DNA of 7,121 nt from an uncultured Pseudorhodobacter sp. (GTDB lineage Bacteria; Pseudomonadota; Alphaproteobacteria; Rhodobacterales; Rhodobacteraceae): positions 1 to 7,121 of the forward strand of contig CALEMZ010000124.1 of the NCBI GenBank assembly GCA_937910975.1. The letters are read 5' to 3'. This document shows, piece by piece, positions 1 to 5,426 of the stretch. How positions within the stretch are numbered: the stretch's first letter is position 1; every line of letters begins with the position of its first letter. The position numbers were made by a program, and so were the translations under genes. Below the pieces are notes generated by a model that made no database searches, was not told the DNA's origin, and saw only the letters and a list, made by a program, of their open reading frames with translations.

Positions 1-578
1 GCGTGCGCTATATATTGGAACTGGCACGGCGCAGGCAGACCACGGGCGACGCGCGGGCGGGCGAAAGCCTGAATTCCGGGATCGAGCATCTGAATGGAGC
101 CATTCAAGAGGTGCGCCGTATCAGCCGTGATCTGCGCCCCGGTGTGCTGGATGATCTGGGCCTTGGCCCAGCCCTGCAGTCGCTGGCCAAGGAGTTTGGT
201 GACCGCACCGGAATCGAAGTGGAGTTCGAAACCGTGGTCTTCCGCAACCGGCTCGATCAGGACGCCAAGATTGCACTTTACCGCATCGCGCAAGAGGCGC
301 TGACCAATGTGGAACGACACTCCGGCGCCAGCAAGGTAGCCCTTTTGGTGCGGGGCACGAAATCGGGGGCTATCATGCGGATTCAGGACAACGGGCGCGG
401 CATGCCCGCTAATCCGGCCGAGGCACCGGGGCTGGGCTTGCGCAATATGGCCGAGCGTATGGAACGGTTGGATGGCACATTACGGATAATGTCTACCAAG
501 GCCGGAACACTGATTGAAGCGCAGGTGCCTTTAACGCATATGCTCCCCCCAGTCAGCACAATAAAGGTAAGCGCATGA
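1..578 (+). CDS. NarL-family sensor histidine kinase, C-terminal part (5' end outside window)
   Basis: This is the catalytic end of a membrane or cytoplasmic sensor kinase that would autophosphorylate on a histidine and pass the phosphate to the response regulator encoded next. The first full codon is at base 3 and the frame is open to the window edge; the GTG there is most likely an internal valine, since it falls inside the HisKA_3 dimerisation helix. The phosphoacceptor His, normally some 10 residues upstream, and the input domain are not visible. Of the ~191 visible residues, about 1-62 are the rest of HisKA_3, including the family-typical DLRPGVLDDLGLGPAL (43-58). Residues ~75-178 are the HATPase_c domain, with the N-box around ALYRIAQEALTNVERHS (Glu98, Asn102), the G1 box DNGRGM (129-134) and the G2 box GLGLRNMAERM (143-153). 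All ATP-binding boxes are intact. Its stop overlaps the next start by 4 bases (ATGA, 575-578), which implies translational coupling. The signal is unknown. The family call is firm; the specific identity is not. Confidence 0.93.
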   Translation, partial: VRYILELARRRQTTGDARAGESLNSGIEHLNGAIQEVRRISRDLRPGVLDDLGLGPALQSLAKEFGDRTGIEVEFETVVFRNRLDQDAKIALYRIAQEALTNVERHSGASKVALLVRGTKSGAIMRIQDNGRGMPANPAEAPGLGLRNMAERMERLDGTLRIMSTKAGTLIEAQVPLTHMLPPVSTIKVSA

Positions 579-1213
579 CATCTCCTATCCGTGTTTTGAT
601 TGTAGATGATCACCCGATGGTCGCCCAAGGTATCCGCGCCATTCTGGAAACCTATGATGATATTGAGGTGGTCGGCACCTTATGTAACGGGCGCGAGGCG
701 ATTGAGCAGATCAGCGCGCTGGACCCGGATGTGATGTTGCTGGACCTGAACATGCCGCAGGTCACCGGGCTGAACGCTACCGAGATCATTCTGGAAAAGC
801 GGCCCGATACCCGCATCTTGATCCTCTCGATGCATGACAGCCCGGAATATATCGCGACCGCGATGAGCCACGGGGCAATGGGATATTTGCTCAAAGATGT
901 ACCGACCGAGGAGATCAAACAGGCCATTGACGCAGTGATGGCAGGCCACCGATATCTTTGTGCCGGGGCCGCCAGCGCGATCAAACCGGCCAGCGAAGGC
1001 GCGCGGGAGGCTTTAACCAGCCGTGAGCAGACGATTTTGCTGGAACTGGCGCAGGGCAGATCCAACAAAGAGGTGGCGCTGTCGCTGGATATCTCGGTCC
1101 GCACGGTTGAAACCCATCGCAAGAACATCAAGCGCAAACTGGGCATCGCCTCCACCGCCGGGCTGACGCGCTATGCCATGGAGCATGGGGTGCTGCAGGG
1201 GACCGGAAATTAA
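575..1213 (+). CDS. NarL/LuxR-type two-component response regulator
   Basis: This is a cytoplasmic DNA-binding transcription regulator, 212 residues, the usual length for the NarL/FixJ family. Residues ~5-120 form the receiver: acidic pocket Asp11-Asp12 in VDDHP, phosphoacceptor Asp57 in LLDLNMP, switch residue Ser85 and invariant Lys107 in YLLKD. Residues ~145-205 form the LuxR-type helix-turn-helix: LTSREQTILLELAQGRSNKE (147-166), then the recognition region SVRTVETHRKNIKRKLG (174-190). All key residues are present, so it should be functional. The ATG at 575 is preceded by AAAGG (563-567) at 7 bases and overlaps the kinase stop as ATGA, which supports both the start and cognate pairing with that kinase. 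No target operator could be recognised. No clear terminator follows the TAA at 1211-1213. The type is certain; the regulon is unknown. Confidence 0.96.
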   Translation: MTSPIRVLIVDDHPMVAQGIRAILETYDDIEVVGTLCNGREAIEQISALDPDVMLLDLNMPQVTGLNATEIILEKRPDTRILILSMHDSPEYIATAMSHGAMGYLLKDVPTEEIKQAIDAVMAGHRYLCAGAASAIKPASEGAREALTSREQTILLELAQGRSNKEVALSLDISVRTVETHRKNIKRKLGIASTAGLTRYAMEHGVLQGTGN

Positions 1214-1426
1214 ACCGTTTTGGGTGGGGCGGATGGCAATAAGTTCAACGTGGTATACTGTGCTGCGGAAGATTGAGGCGATACAGTTGCATTTTGCGTC
1301 AAGCAGACCAGCAGGAACGCCCCGTTACGTCTCTATTTTTGCGCTTATTCCCAAGTAGCCACCAAAACTCGCAACTTTCAGAAATATTATTCGCATCAAA
1401 CGACACTTTATTCCGGTTTTTGGCGG
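1214..1426. other. Intergenic stretch with no assignable gene
   Basis: These 213 bases lie between the response regulator and the ilv promoter. I found no convincing reading frame with a ribosome binding site and no rho-independent terminator for the upstream pair. There is an isolated TATACT at 1254-1259 that resembles a -10 box but has no matching -35. The second half (about 1335-1420) is clearly more AT-rich than the flanking genes, with runs such as TATTTTTG and AAATATTATTC. That could act as an upstream activating (UP-type) or regulator-binding region for the ilv promoter, but no specific operator can be named. Confidence 0.5.
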
Positions 1427-1455
1427 TTGACGCGCCTTTCGGCCCGCCATAAGGT
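1427..1455 (+). promoter_or_regulatory. Probable ilv leader promoter (-35 TTGACG, -10 TAAGGT)
   Basis: TTGACG at 1427-1432 matches five of six bases of the sigma-70 -35 consensus. A 17-base spacer leads to TAAGGT at 1450-1455, which matches only three of six of the -10 consensus. An alternative -10, CATAAG at 1448-1453, matches better but leaves a 15-base spacer. Either choice puts the transcript start near 1460, a few bases before the leader ribosome binding site, as expected for an attenuated leader. AT-rich DNA lies directly upstream. The position relative to the leader peptide is the main support; the -10 is weak. Confidence 0.5.
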
Positions 1456-1478
1456 CGCTCGGAACTTAGGGGTAGCAC

Positions 1479-1526
1479 ATGCACGATCTCGTCGTCGTCA
1501 TTATTAAAAGGCGCATGGGCCGGTAA
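1479..1526 (+). CDS. ilv attenuator leader peptide MHDLVVVIIKRRMGR
   Basis: This is a 15-codon open frame ending in TAA at 1524-1526. Codons 4-9 are CTC GTC GTC GTC ATT ATT, that is Leu-Val-Val-Val-Ile-Ile, the three amino acids whose shared pathway begins with the enzyme encoded downstream. AGGGG (1468-1472) lies 6 bases before the ATG, a good ribosome binding site. The peptide is followed by alternative hairpins and a rho-independent terminator ahead of ilvI. By the established logic of amino acid operon attenuation, ribosome stalling at uncharged Val/Ile/Leu tRNA would let the antiterminator form, while smooth translation to the stop would favour termination. The peptide probably has no function beyond being translated. 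It is too short for ordinary gene callers, but a six-codon branched-chain run in exactly this place is very unlikely to be chance. Confidence 0.92.
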   Translation: MHDLVVVIIKRRMGR

Positions 1527-1554
1527 CGGAAAACCCTTCCCAAACCCATGCGCC
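1510..1554 (+). promoter_or_regulatory. Antiterminator stem of the ilv attenuator
   Basis: GGCGCATGGG (1510-1519) is perfectly complementary to CCCATGCGCC (1545-1554), giving a 10-bp stem. The 25-base loop can hold a small CCG-GTAA-CGG hairpin at 1520-1529. The 3' arm shares bases 1552-1554 with the 5' arm of the terminator, so both stems cannot be complete at once. The 5' arm lies inside the last codons of the leader peptide: a ribosome at the stop codon would cover it and free the terminator, whereas one held at the Val codons would leave it exposed. The pairing is read from the sequence; the switch is inferred. Confidence 0.85.
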
Positions 1555-1578
1555 CCCGATTAACCCCGGGGGCTTTTT
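1552..1578 (+). terminator. Rho-independent attenuator terminator upstream of ilvI
   Basis: GCCCCCG (1552-1558) pairs with CGGGGGC (1567-1573) across an 8-base loop, and five T residues follow at 1574-1578. This is a canonical intrinsic terminator placed 46 bases before the ilvI start and after the leader peptide, so it must be read through for ilvIH to be expressed. It overlaps the antiterminator by three bases. It would stop leader transcripts when branched-chain aminoacyl-tRNAs are plentiful. Confidence 0.9.
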
Positions 1579-1612
1579 GTTGCGATAGGGCCGCCCATAG
1601 GGCGGCAACAAA
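1576..1612 (+). promoter_or_regulatory. Hairpin between attenuator and ilvI ribosome binding site
   Basis: TTTGTTGC (1576-1583) pairs with GCAACAAA (1605-1612), and inside it CGCCC (1592-1596) pairs with GGGCG (1600-1604) around an ATA loop, leaving bases 1584-1591 bulged. A compact alternative is a 7-bp stem, 1590-1596 with 1600-1606. The longer form uses part of the terminator T-tract and the first three A residues of the ilvI ribosome binding site AAAGGA (1610-1615). It can therefore exist only on read-through transcripts. It may tune initiation or protect the mRNA end. The complementarity is seen; the role is speculative. Confidence 0.55.
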
Positions 1613-1624
1613 GGAAAAGATACG

Positions 1625-3379
1625 ATGGCACAGGTGATGACTGGCGCGGAAATGGTGGTTCAGGCCCTGAAGGATCAGGGCGTGGAGGTGGTCTTTGGCT
1701 ACCCCGGTGGCGCTGTCCTTCCCATTTATGATGCTATTTTTCAGCAAAATGACATTCGCCACATTTTGGTCCGCCATGAGCAAGGGGCCGTGCATATGGC
1801 CGAGGGTTATGCCCGCTCAACCGGAAAACCCGGTGTGGTGCTGGTAACCTCTGGCCCCGGTGCAACCAATGCGGTGACGGGCCTGACCGACGCGCTGATG
1901 GATAGTATTCCACTGGTGGTTCTGACAGGCCAGGTGCCGACCTTCATGATTGGCACCGATGGCTTTCAAGAAGCCGATACCGTGGGCATCACCCGGCCCT
2001 GCACCAAGCACAATTGGCTGGTGAAGGATACCGCCAATCTGTCCGAGGTCATCCATCAGGCGTTTCATGTCGCCACCCATGGCCGCCCCGGCCCGGTGTT
2101 GATCGATATTCCCAAGGATGTGCAATTCGCCACTGCCGAATACACCCCCATCCCCAAAGCCAAGGTGTCGCATTATCAGCCACGTTTGAAGGGCGATATG
2201 GAGGCCATCACCCGCATGGTGGAGATGATGGAAACCGCCGAGCGCCCGGTGTTTTACACGGGTGGCGGCGTCATTAACTCTGGGCCGGGCGCAAGCCAGT
2301 TGCTGCGTGAATTCGTGGAGGCGACCGGCTTTCCCATCACCTCGACCCTGATGGGGTTGGGCAGCTATCCGGCAAGCGGCAAGCATTGGCTGGGCATGTT
2401 GGGGATGCATGGCACTTATGAGGCCAACCTTGTGATGCATGGCTGCGATCTGATGCTCAATATCGGCGCGCGGTTTGATGACCGGATCACCGGGCGGCTT
2501 GCCGATTTCAGCCCCAATAGCCGCAAGGTACATGTGGATATTGATGCCTCCAGCCTCAACAAGGTGATCCGGGTGGATGTTCCAATTTTGGGCGATGTGG
2601 GCCACGTGCTGGAAGACGCACTGCGGCTGTGGAAGGCACGGGGCCGCAAGGTCAACAATGCGGGTCTAGAGAAGTGGTGGAAGCAGATCGACGAATGGCG
2701 GACAGTGAATTGCCTTCACTATCAAGGCTCTGACACCATCATCAAGCCGCAATATGCCTTGCAACGTCTGGAAGCCCTGACCAAGGGGATGGACCGCTAT
2801 ATCACCACCGAAGTTGGCCAGCACCAGATGTGGGCAGCGCAATATCTTGGCTTTGAAGACCCTAACCGCTGGATGACAAGCGGCGGATTGGGGACCATGG
2901 GCTATGGCTTGCCCGCCTCGATCGGGGTGCAAATCGCACATCCAGACGCTTTGGTGATCAACGTCGCGGGCGAGGCGAGTTGGTTGATGAATATGCAAGA
3001 AATGGGCACCGCAATGCAATTCCGCGCGCCCGCCAAGCAGTTCATCCTCAACAACGAACGTCTTGGTATGGTGCGCCAGTGGCAAGAATTGCTGCACGGT
3101 GAGCGCTATTCGCAAAGCTGGTCGGAAAGCCTGCCCGACTTCGTGAAACTGGCAGAAGCTTTTGGCTGCAAGGGGATCAAATGCTCGGACCCCAAGGATC
3201 TGGATGATGCCATCATGGAGATGATCAGATATGACGGGCCGGTGATTTTCGACTGTCGGGTCGAAAAGCATGAGAATTGCTTCCCCATGATCCCGTCTGG
3301 CAAGCCGCATAATGAAATGCTTTTGGGCAATGCCGATACCCAGGGCGTGATCGGTGCCAGTGGTGCTGTTCTGGTCTGA
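1625..3379 (+). CDS. ilvI: Acetolactate synthase large (catalytic) subunit
   Basis: This ThDP-, FAD- and Mg-dependent cytoplasmic enzyme joins two pyruvates to acetolactate, or pyruvate and 2-oxobutyrate to acetohydroxybutyrate, the first common step of valine, leucine and isoleucine synthesis. It has 584 residues, normal for the family. Residues ~4-170 are the ThDP pyrimidine domain with catalytic Glu52 in VRHEQGAVHMAEGYAR. Residues ~192-330 are the central FAD-binding domain, with GARFDDRITG at 281-290. Residues ~385-545 are the ThDP pyrophosphate domain, with Asn476-Asn477-Glu478 and the VRQWQ stretch (Trp486 is the herbicide-site tryptophan position). The usual Gly-Asp-Gly/Ala of the metal/ThDP motif reads Gly449-Glu450-Ala-Ser. 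The ATG at 1625 follows AAAGGA (1610-1615) at 9 bases; another in-frame ATG at 1637 is less well placed. Expression is probably controlled by the attenuator leader, and ilvH follows after 81 bases. The symbol ilvB would be equally defensible. Confidence 0.97.
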   Translation: MAQVMTGAEMVVQALKDQGVEVVFGYPGGAVLPIYDAIFQQNDIRHILVRHEQGAVHMAEGYARSTGKPGVVLVTSGPGATNAVTGLTDALMDSIPLVVLTGQVPTFMIGTDGFQEADTVGITRPCTKHNWLVKDTANLSEVIHQAFHVATHGRPGPVLIDIPKDVQFATAEYTPIPKAKVSHYQPRLKGDMEAITRMVEMMETAERPVFYTGGGVINSGPGASQLLREFVEATGFPITSTLMGLGSYPASGKHWLGMLGMHGTYEANLVMHGCDLMLNIGARFDDRITGRLADFSPNSRKVHVDIDASSLNKVIRVDVPILGDVGHVLEDALRLWKARGRKVNNAGLEKWWKQIDEWRTVNCLHYQGSDTIIKPQYALQRLEALTKGMDRYITTEVGQHQMWAAQYLGFEDPNRWMTSGGLGTMGYGLPASIGVQIAHPDALVINVAGEASWLMNMQEMGTAMQFRAPAKQFILNNERLGMVRQWQELLHGERYSQSWSESLPDFVKLAEAFGCKGIKCSDPKDLDDAIMEMIRYDGPVIFDCRVEKHENCFPMIPSGKPHNEMLLGNADTQGVIGASGAVLV

Positions 3380-3399
3380 GGGACCGCCAAGTTGAAAGC

Positions 3400-3420
3400 G
3401 CCGGGGGCTTCTCCCCCGGC
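3400..3420 (+). promoter_or_regulatory. GC-rich hairpin in the ilvI-ilvH gap
   Basis: GCCGGGGG (3400-3407) and CCCCCGGC (3413-3420) form a perfect 8-bp stem around a CTTCT loop, 21 bases after the ilvI stop and 40 bases before the ilvH start. No T-tract follows directly (ACCCCGTAAAG comes next, then TATTTT at 3432-3437), so it is a poor intrinsic terminator. It could be an RNA-stabilising or processing hairpin that sets the ratio of ilvI to ilvH message, or a weak partial terminator. Which of these applies cannot be told from the sequence. Confidence 0.6.
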
Positions 3421-3460
3421 ACCCCGTAAAGTATTTTGCCAACGATGAAAGGGCGCAAAG

Positions 3461-4021
3461 ATGTCACCGCTCAATATCCAACAAGGTTCCACGAGCCATT
3501 CGGCCTATGATCTGCGCGACCCCAACGCCATGGTGATTGAACAGCATACATTGGCGGTGCTGGTTGACAACGAAAGCGGGGTTTTGGCCCGTGTGATCGG
3601 TTTGTTTTCAGGTCGGGGTTATAACATCGACAGCCTGACCGTGGCGGAGGTGGACCATGCAGGCCATCGCAGCCGGATCACCATTGTCACGCGTGGCACG
3701 CCGCAGGTGATTGAGCAGATCAAGGCGCAACTGGGCCGGATTGTGCCGGTGCATGAGGTGCATGACTTGACGGTTGAGGGGCCGTCGGTGCAGCGCGAGT
3801 TGGCGCTGTTCAAGGTCGCGGGCAAGGGCGATATGCGGATTGAAGCCCTGCGATTGGCCGAGATTTTCCGGGCTAATGTGGTGGACAGCACCTTGGAAAG
3901 CTTTGTCTTTGAGATGACAGGCACACCAGAAAAGATTGATGCTTTTGCGGAGTTGATGCGCCCCTTGGGTCTGCGCGAAATTGCACGCACGGGTGTGGCG
4001 GCATTGGCGCGCGGGGCCTGA
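3461..4021 (+). CDS. ilvH: Acetolactate synthase small (regulatory) subunit
   Basis: This is the ACT-domain subunit that binds IlvI, raises its activity and brings valine feedback inhibition. It has 186 residues, against about 160 for the enterobacterial form; the difference is mostly an N-terminal extension of 26 residues (MSPLNIQQGS...PNAMVIE). The ACT domain spans ~28-100. HTLAVLVDNESGVLARVIGL aligns with the Escherichia coli IlvH start, so Asn37, Gly40 and Asn55 (in GYNIDSLTV) correspond to the residues known there to matter for valine response; all are present. Residues ~110-182 form the C-terminal ALS_ss domain (QRELALFKV, ESFVFEMTG, MRPLGLREIARTGVAAL). The ATG at 3461 follows AGGG (3450-3453) at 7 bases; the ATG at 3445 is out of frame. 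It is very probably co-transcribed with ilvI and ends at the terminator at 4071. Confidence 0.96.
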   Translation: MSPLNIQQGSTSHSAYDLRDPNAMVIEQHTLAVLVDNESGVLARVIGLFSGRGYNIDSLTVAEVDHAGHRSRITIVTRGTPQVIEQIKAQLGRIVPVHEVHDLTVEGPSVQRELALFKVAGKGDMRIEALRLAEIFRANVVDSTLESFVFEMTGTPEKIDAFAELMRPLGLREIARTGVAALARGA

Positions 4022-4070
4022 TCTTGCAGATTGCCCCACTGTCGCTGGATCGACGGGTAAAATGAACAGG

Positions 4071-4104
4071 TGCGGGTCGCTATTTGGCGGCCCGCATTCT
4101 TTTG
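4071..4104 (+). terminator. Rho-independent terminator after ilvIH
   Basis: TGCGGGTCGC (4071-4080) pairs with GCGGCCCGCA (4087-4096), a 10-bp stem with one U-G pair and a TATTTG loop. TTCTTTTG follows at 4097-4104. It lies 50 bases after the ilvH stop. On the opposite strand the stem is followed by a sequence much poorer in T, so it mainly serves the plus-strand ilv operon. It also shields the convergent crotonase gene, whose stop is 22 bases beyond the T-rich run. Confidence 0.87.
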
Positions 4105-4125
4105 ACGTTTCGCGCCTGCCCTGCC

Positions 4126-4902
4126 TTAGCGGCCTTCGAATTGCGCAGGCCGCTTTTCGAGAAAGGCAATGACGCCCTCTTTGAAGTCATGCGTCAGCCC
4201 ACAAGCCCCCTGCAGCTGCGCCTCAAGCGTGAGTTGCTGATCGAGTGTGTTGCCATGGCTGGCGCGGATGGCGGTTTTCACGGCCTTATAGGCGGCGGTC
4301 GGGCCGGAGGCCAGATGGGTCGCCCGGGCTTGCCAATGGCCTGTAAATTCGGCGTCCGGGATGGATTGGTAGATCATCCCCCATTCGGCGGCCTGATCGG
4401 CGCTGATCTTATCGGCGAAAAGGGCTGCCCCCATCGCACGCGCCGCCCCAATTTGGCGGGGCAACCAATAGGTGCCGCCAGCATCAGGGATCAGCCCGAT
4501 CCGGGTGAAGGCCTGGATGAAGCTGGCCGATTGCGCCGCGATCACCACATCAGCGGCAAGCGCAAGGTTGGCCCCCGCCCCGGCAGCAGCCCCATTCACC
4601 GCCGAGATCGTCGGGATCGGGCTGTCATAAATCGCGCGCAGCAGGGGTTCGTATTCGTCGCGCAGCGTCCGCTCCAGATCAATATTGGCGATCCTGGCGC
4701 GGTCGCCCAGATCCTGACCCGAGCAAAAGGCGCGCCCTGCCCCCGTCATCACCAGCGCGCGGGCGGTCCGGCCGGCCGCCTTGACCGCATGCAGCAATTC
4801 GGCCCGCATCTGGGTGGAAAGCGCATTCATCACCTCTGGTCGGTTCAGGGTGATGACACCCAGACCGTTGGCTTCGTCATAGGTGATAGTTTCATAAATC
4901 AT
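4126..4902 (-). CDS. Crotonase-fold enoyl-CoA hydratase/isomerase, PaaG-like
   Basis: This is a 258-residue enzyme of the enoyl-CoA hydratase/isomerase superfamily, acting on a CoA thioester in the cytoplasm. The closest match I recognise is PaaG, the ring 1,2-epoxyphenylacetyl-CoA isomerase of phenylacetate breakdown. Shared marks are FCSGQDLGDR (59-68), VNGAAAGAGANLALAADVV (102-120), which supplies the oxyanion hole, and SFIQAFTRIGLIPDAGGTYW (127-146). Asp140 there is at the position of the catalytic Asp of PaaG; hydratases usually carry Glu residues instead. The C-terminus DFKEGVIAFLEKRPAQFEGR is also typical. The ATG at 4900-4902 has GAAGGA (4911-4916) at 8 bases, which supports this start. 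It follows ccmH by 68 bases on the same strand with no clear terminator between them. No other phenylacetate gene is visible, so the substrate may differ; a general enoyl-CoA isomerase is the alternative. Confidence 0.9.
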   Translation of the reverse strand: MIYETITYDEANGLGVITLNRPEVMNALSTQMRAELLHAVKAAGRTARALVMTGAGRAFCSGQDLGDRARIANIDLERTLRDEYEPLLRAIYDSPIPTISAVNGAAAGAGANLALAADVVIAAQSASFIQAFTRIGLIPDAGGTYWLPRQIGAARAMGAALFADKISADQAAEWGMIYQSIPDAEFTGHWQARATHLASGPTAAYKAVKTAIRASHGNTLDQQLTLEAQLQGACGLTHDFKEGVIAFLEKRPAQFEGR

Positions 4903-4970
4903 GCGCTACATCCTTCAATGTCCGCGCGCAGCATAGCGGGCGGGGCGCCACAGAAAAGCGAAACAACGCG

Positions 4971-5426
4971 TCACTTTTTCAGAATTTCAGCCAGACGCTT
5001 TTCTTCCTCGGGCGAAAGCATCTCCGAGGTGCTTTCATTGCCTGCGCGACGGCGGCGCAGGTAGCTGCCCGCAACCGCCCCGCCGACCAGCAGCATCAAC
5101 GGCCCCGCGATCCACAAGATCAGGTTCGCGCCCTTGGAGGTTGGGTTCAGCAGCACATATTCGCCGTAACGATCAACGATATAGGCAATCGCGGCCTCAT
5201 CGCTATCGCCCTCCACAAGCCGCTCACGCAACAAAAGCCGCAGGTCGCGGGCCAGTTCGGCATTGCTGTCGTCGATATTCTCATTGCGGCAGACAAGGCA
5301 GCGCAGGTCTTTGGAGAGCGTGCGGGCGCGGGTTTCCAGCGCCGGGTCTGATAAAACCTCATCGGGTTGGACCGCCAGAACGGGCGTAGCAATGAGGGCG
5401 AGGGCAAGGCTGAGCGCGCGGATCAT
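4971..5426 (-). CDS. ccmH: Cytochrome c maturation protein CcmH (thiol oxidoreductase subunit)
   Basis: This is a membrane-anchored periplasmic thiol-disulfide protein of System I cytochrome c biogenesis; it handles the CXXC haem-binding cysteines of apocytochrome c together with CcmF. The chosen start gives 151 residues, normal for the CcmH/CycL/Ccl2 family. Residues 1-18 are a signal peptide ending in VLA. The redox motif is LRCLVC (41-46, Cys43 and Cys46) followed by RNENIDDSNAELARDLR. A three-helix domain runs to ~95 with the conserved YGEYVLLNP stretch (87-95). A single membrane helix covers ~102-123, followed by RRRR and an acidic/basic cytoplasmic tail. The frame is open for 51 more codons upstream, but that part is the antisense-free shadow of ccmF and has no family similarity. 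The ATG at 5424-5426 overlaps the ccmF TGA as ATGA, implying translational coupling. It is the short single-domain form without a fused CcmI/TPR part. Confidence 0.95.
   Translation of the reverse strand: MIRALSLALALIATPVLAVQPDEVLSDPALETRARTLSKDLRCLVCRNENIDDSNAELARDLRLLLRERLVEGDSDEAAIAYIVDRYGEYVLLNPTSKGANLILWIAGPLMLLVGGAVAGSYLRRRRAGNESTSEMLSPEEEKRLAEILKK

Noticed and set aside
3..5. GTG at base 3 as a true start of the histidine kinase
   Set aside because: The frame is open to the window edge, and the first residues already lie inside the HisKA_3 helix pair downstream of where the phosphoacceptor His should be, so the gene is cut off by the window.
1254..1259. TATACT as a -10 promoter element
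   Set aside because: No -35-like hexamer sits 16-18 bases upstream, and no gene or leader begins nearby.
1317..1327. Small inverted repeat AACG-CCC-CGTT after the response regulator
   Set aside because: A 4-bp stem with a 3-base loop and no T-tract is too weak to call a terminator or operator.
1817..2605. A 262-codon minus-strand open frame inside ilvI
   Set aside because: It is wholly antisense to a clearly conserved gene, has His/Gly-rich shadow composition, and shows no family resemblance or ribosome binding site worth noting.
2666..3442. A 258-codon minus-strand open frame over the ilvI 3' end
   Set aside because: It is antisense to the conserved ThDP domain, and its start region would run through the ilvI-ilvH hairpin. 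No recognisable protein family is evident.
4930..4955. A minus-strand promoter for the crotonase with -10 TATGCT (opposite 4930-4935)
   Set aside because: The -10 matches moderately, but the hexamer at 17 bases has almost no -35 consensus. Co-transcription with ccmH is at least as likely.
4084..5064. A 326-codon plus-strand open frame opposite the crotonase and the ccmH 3' end
   Set aside because: It is the antisense shadow of a well-supported crotonase. Its product is rich in Gly, Arg and Pro with no recognisable domain, and it starts inside the ilvH terminator.
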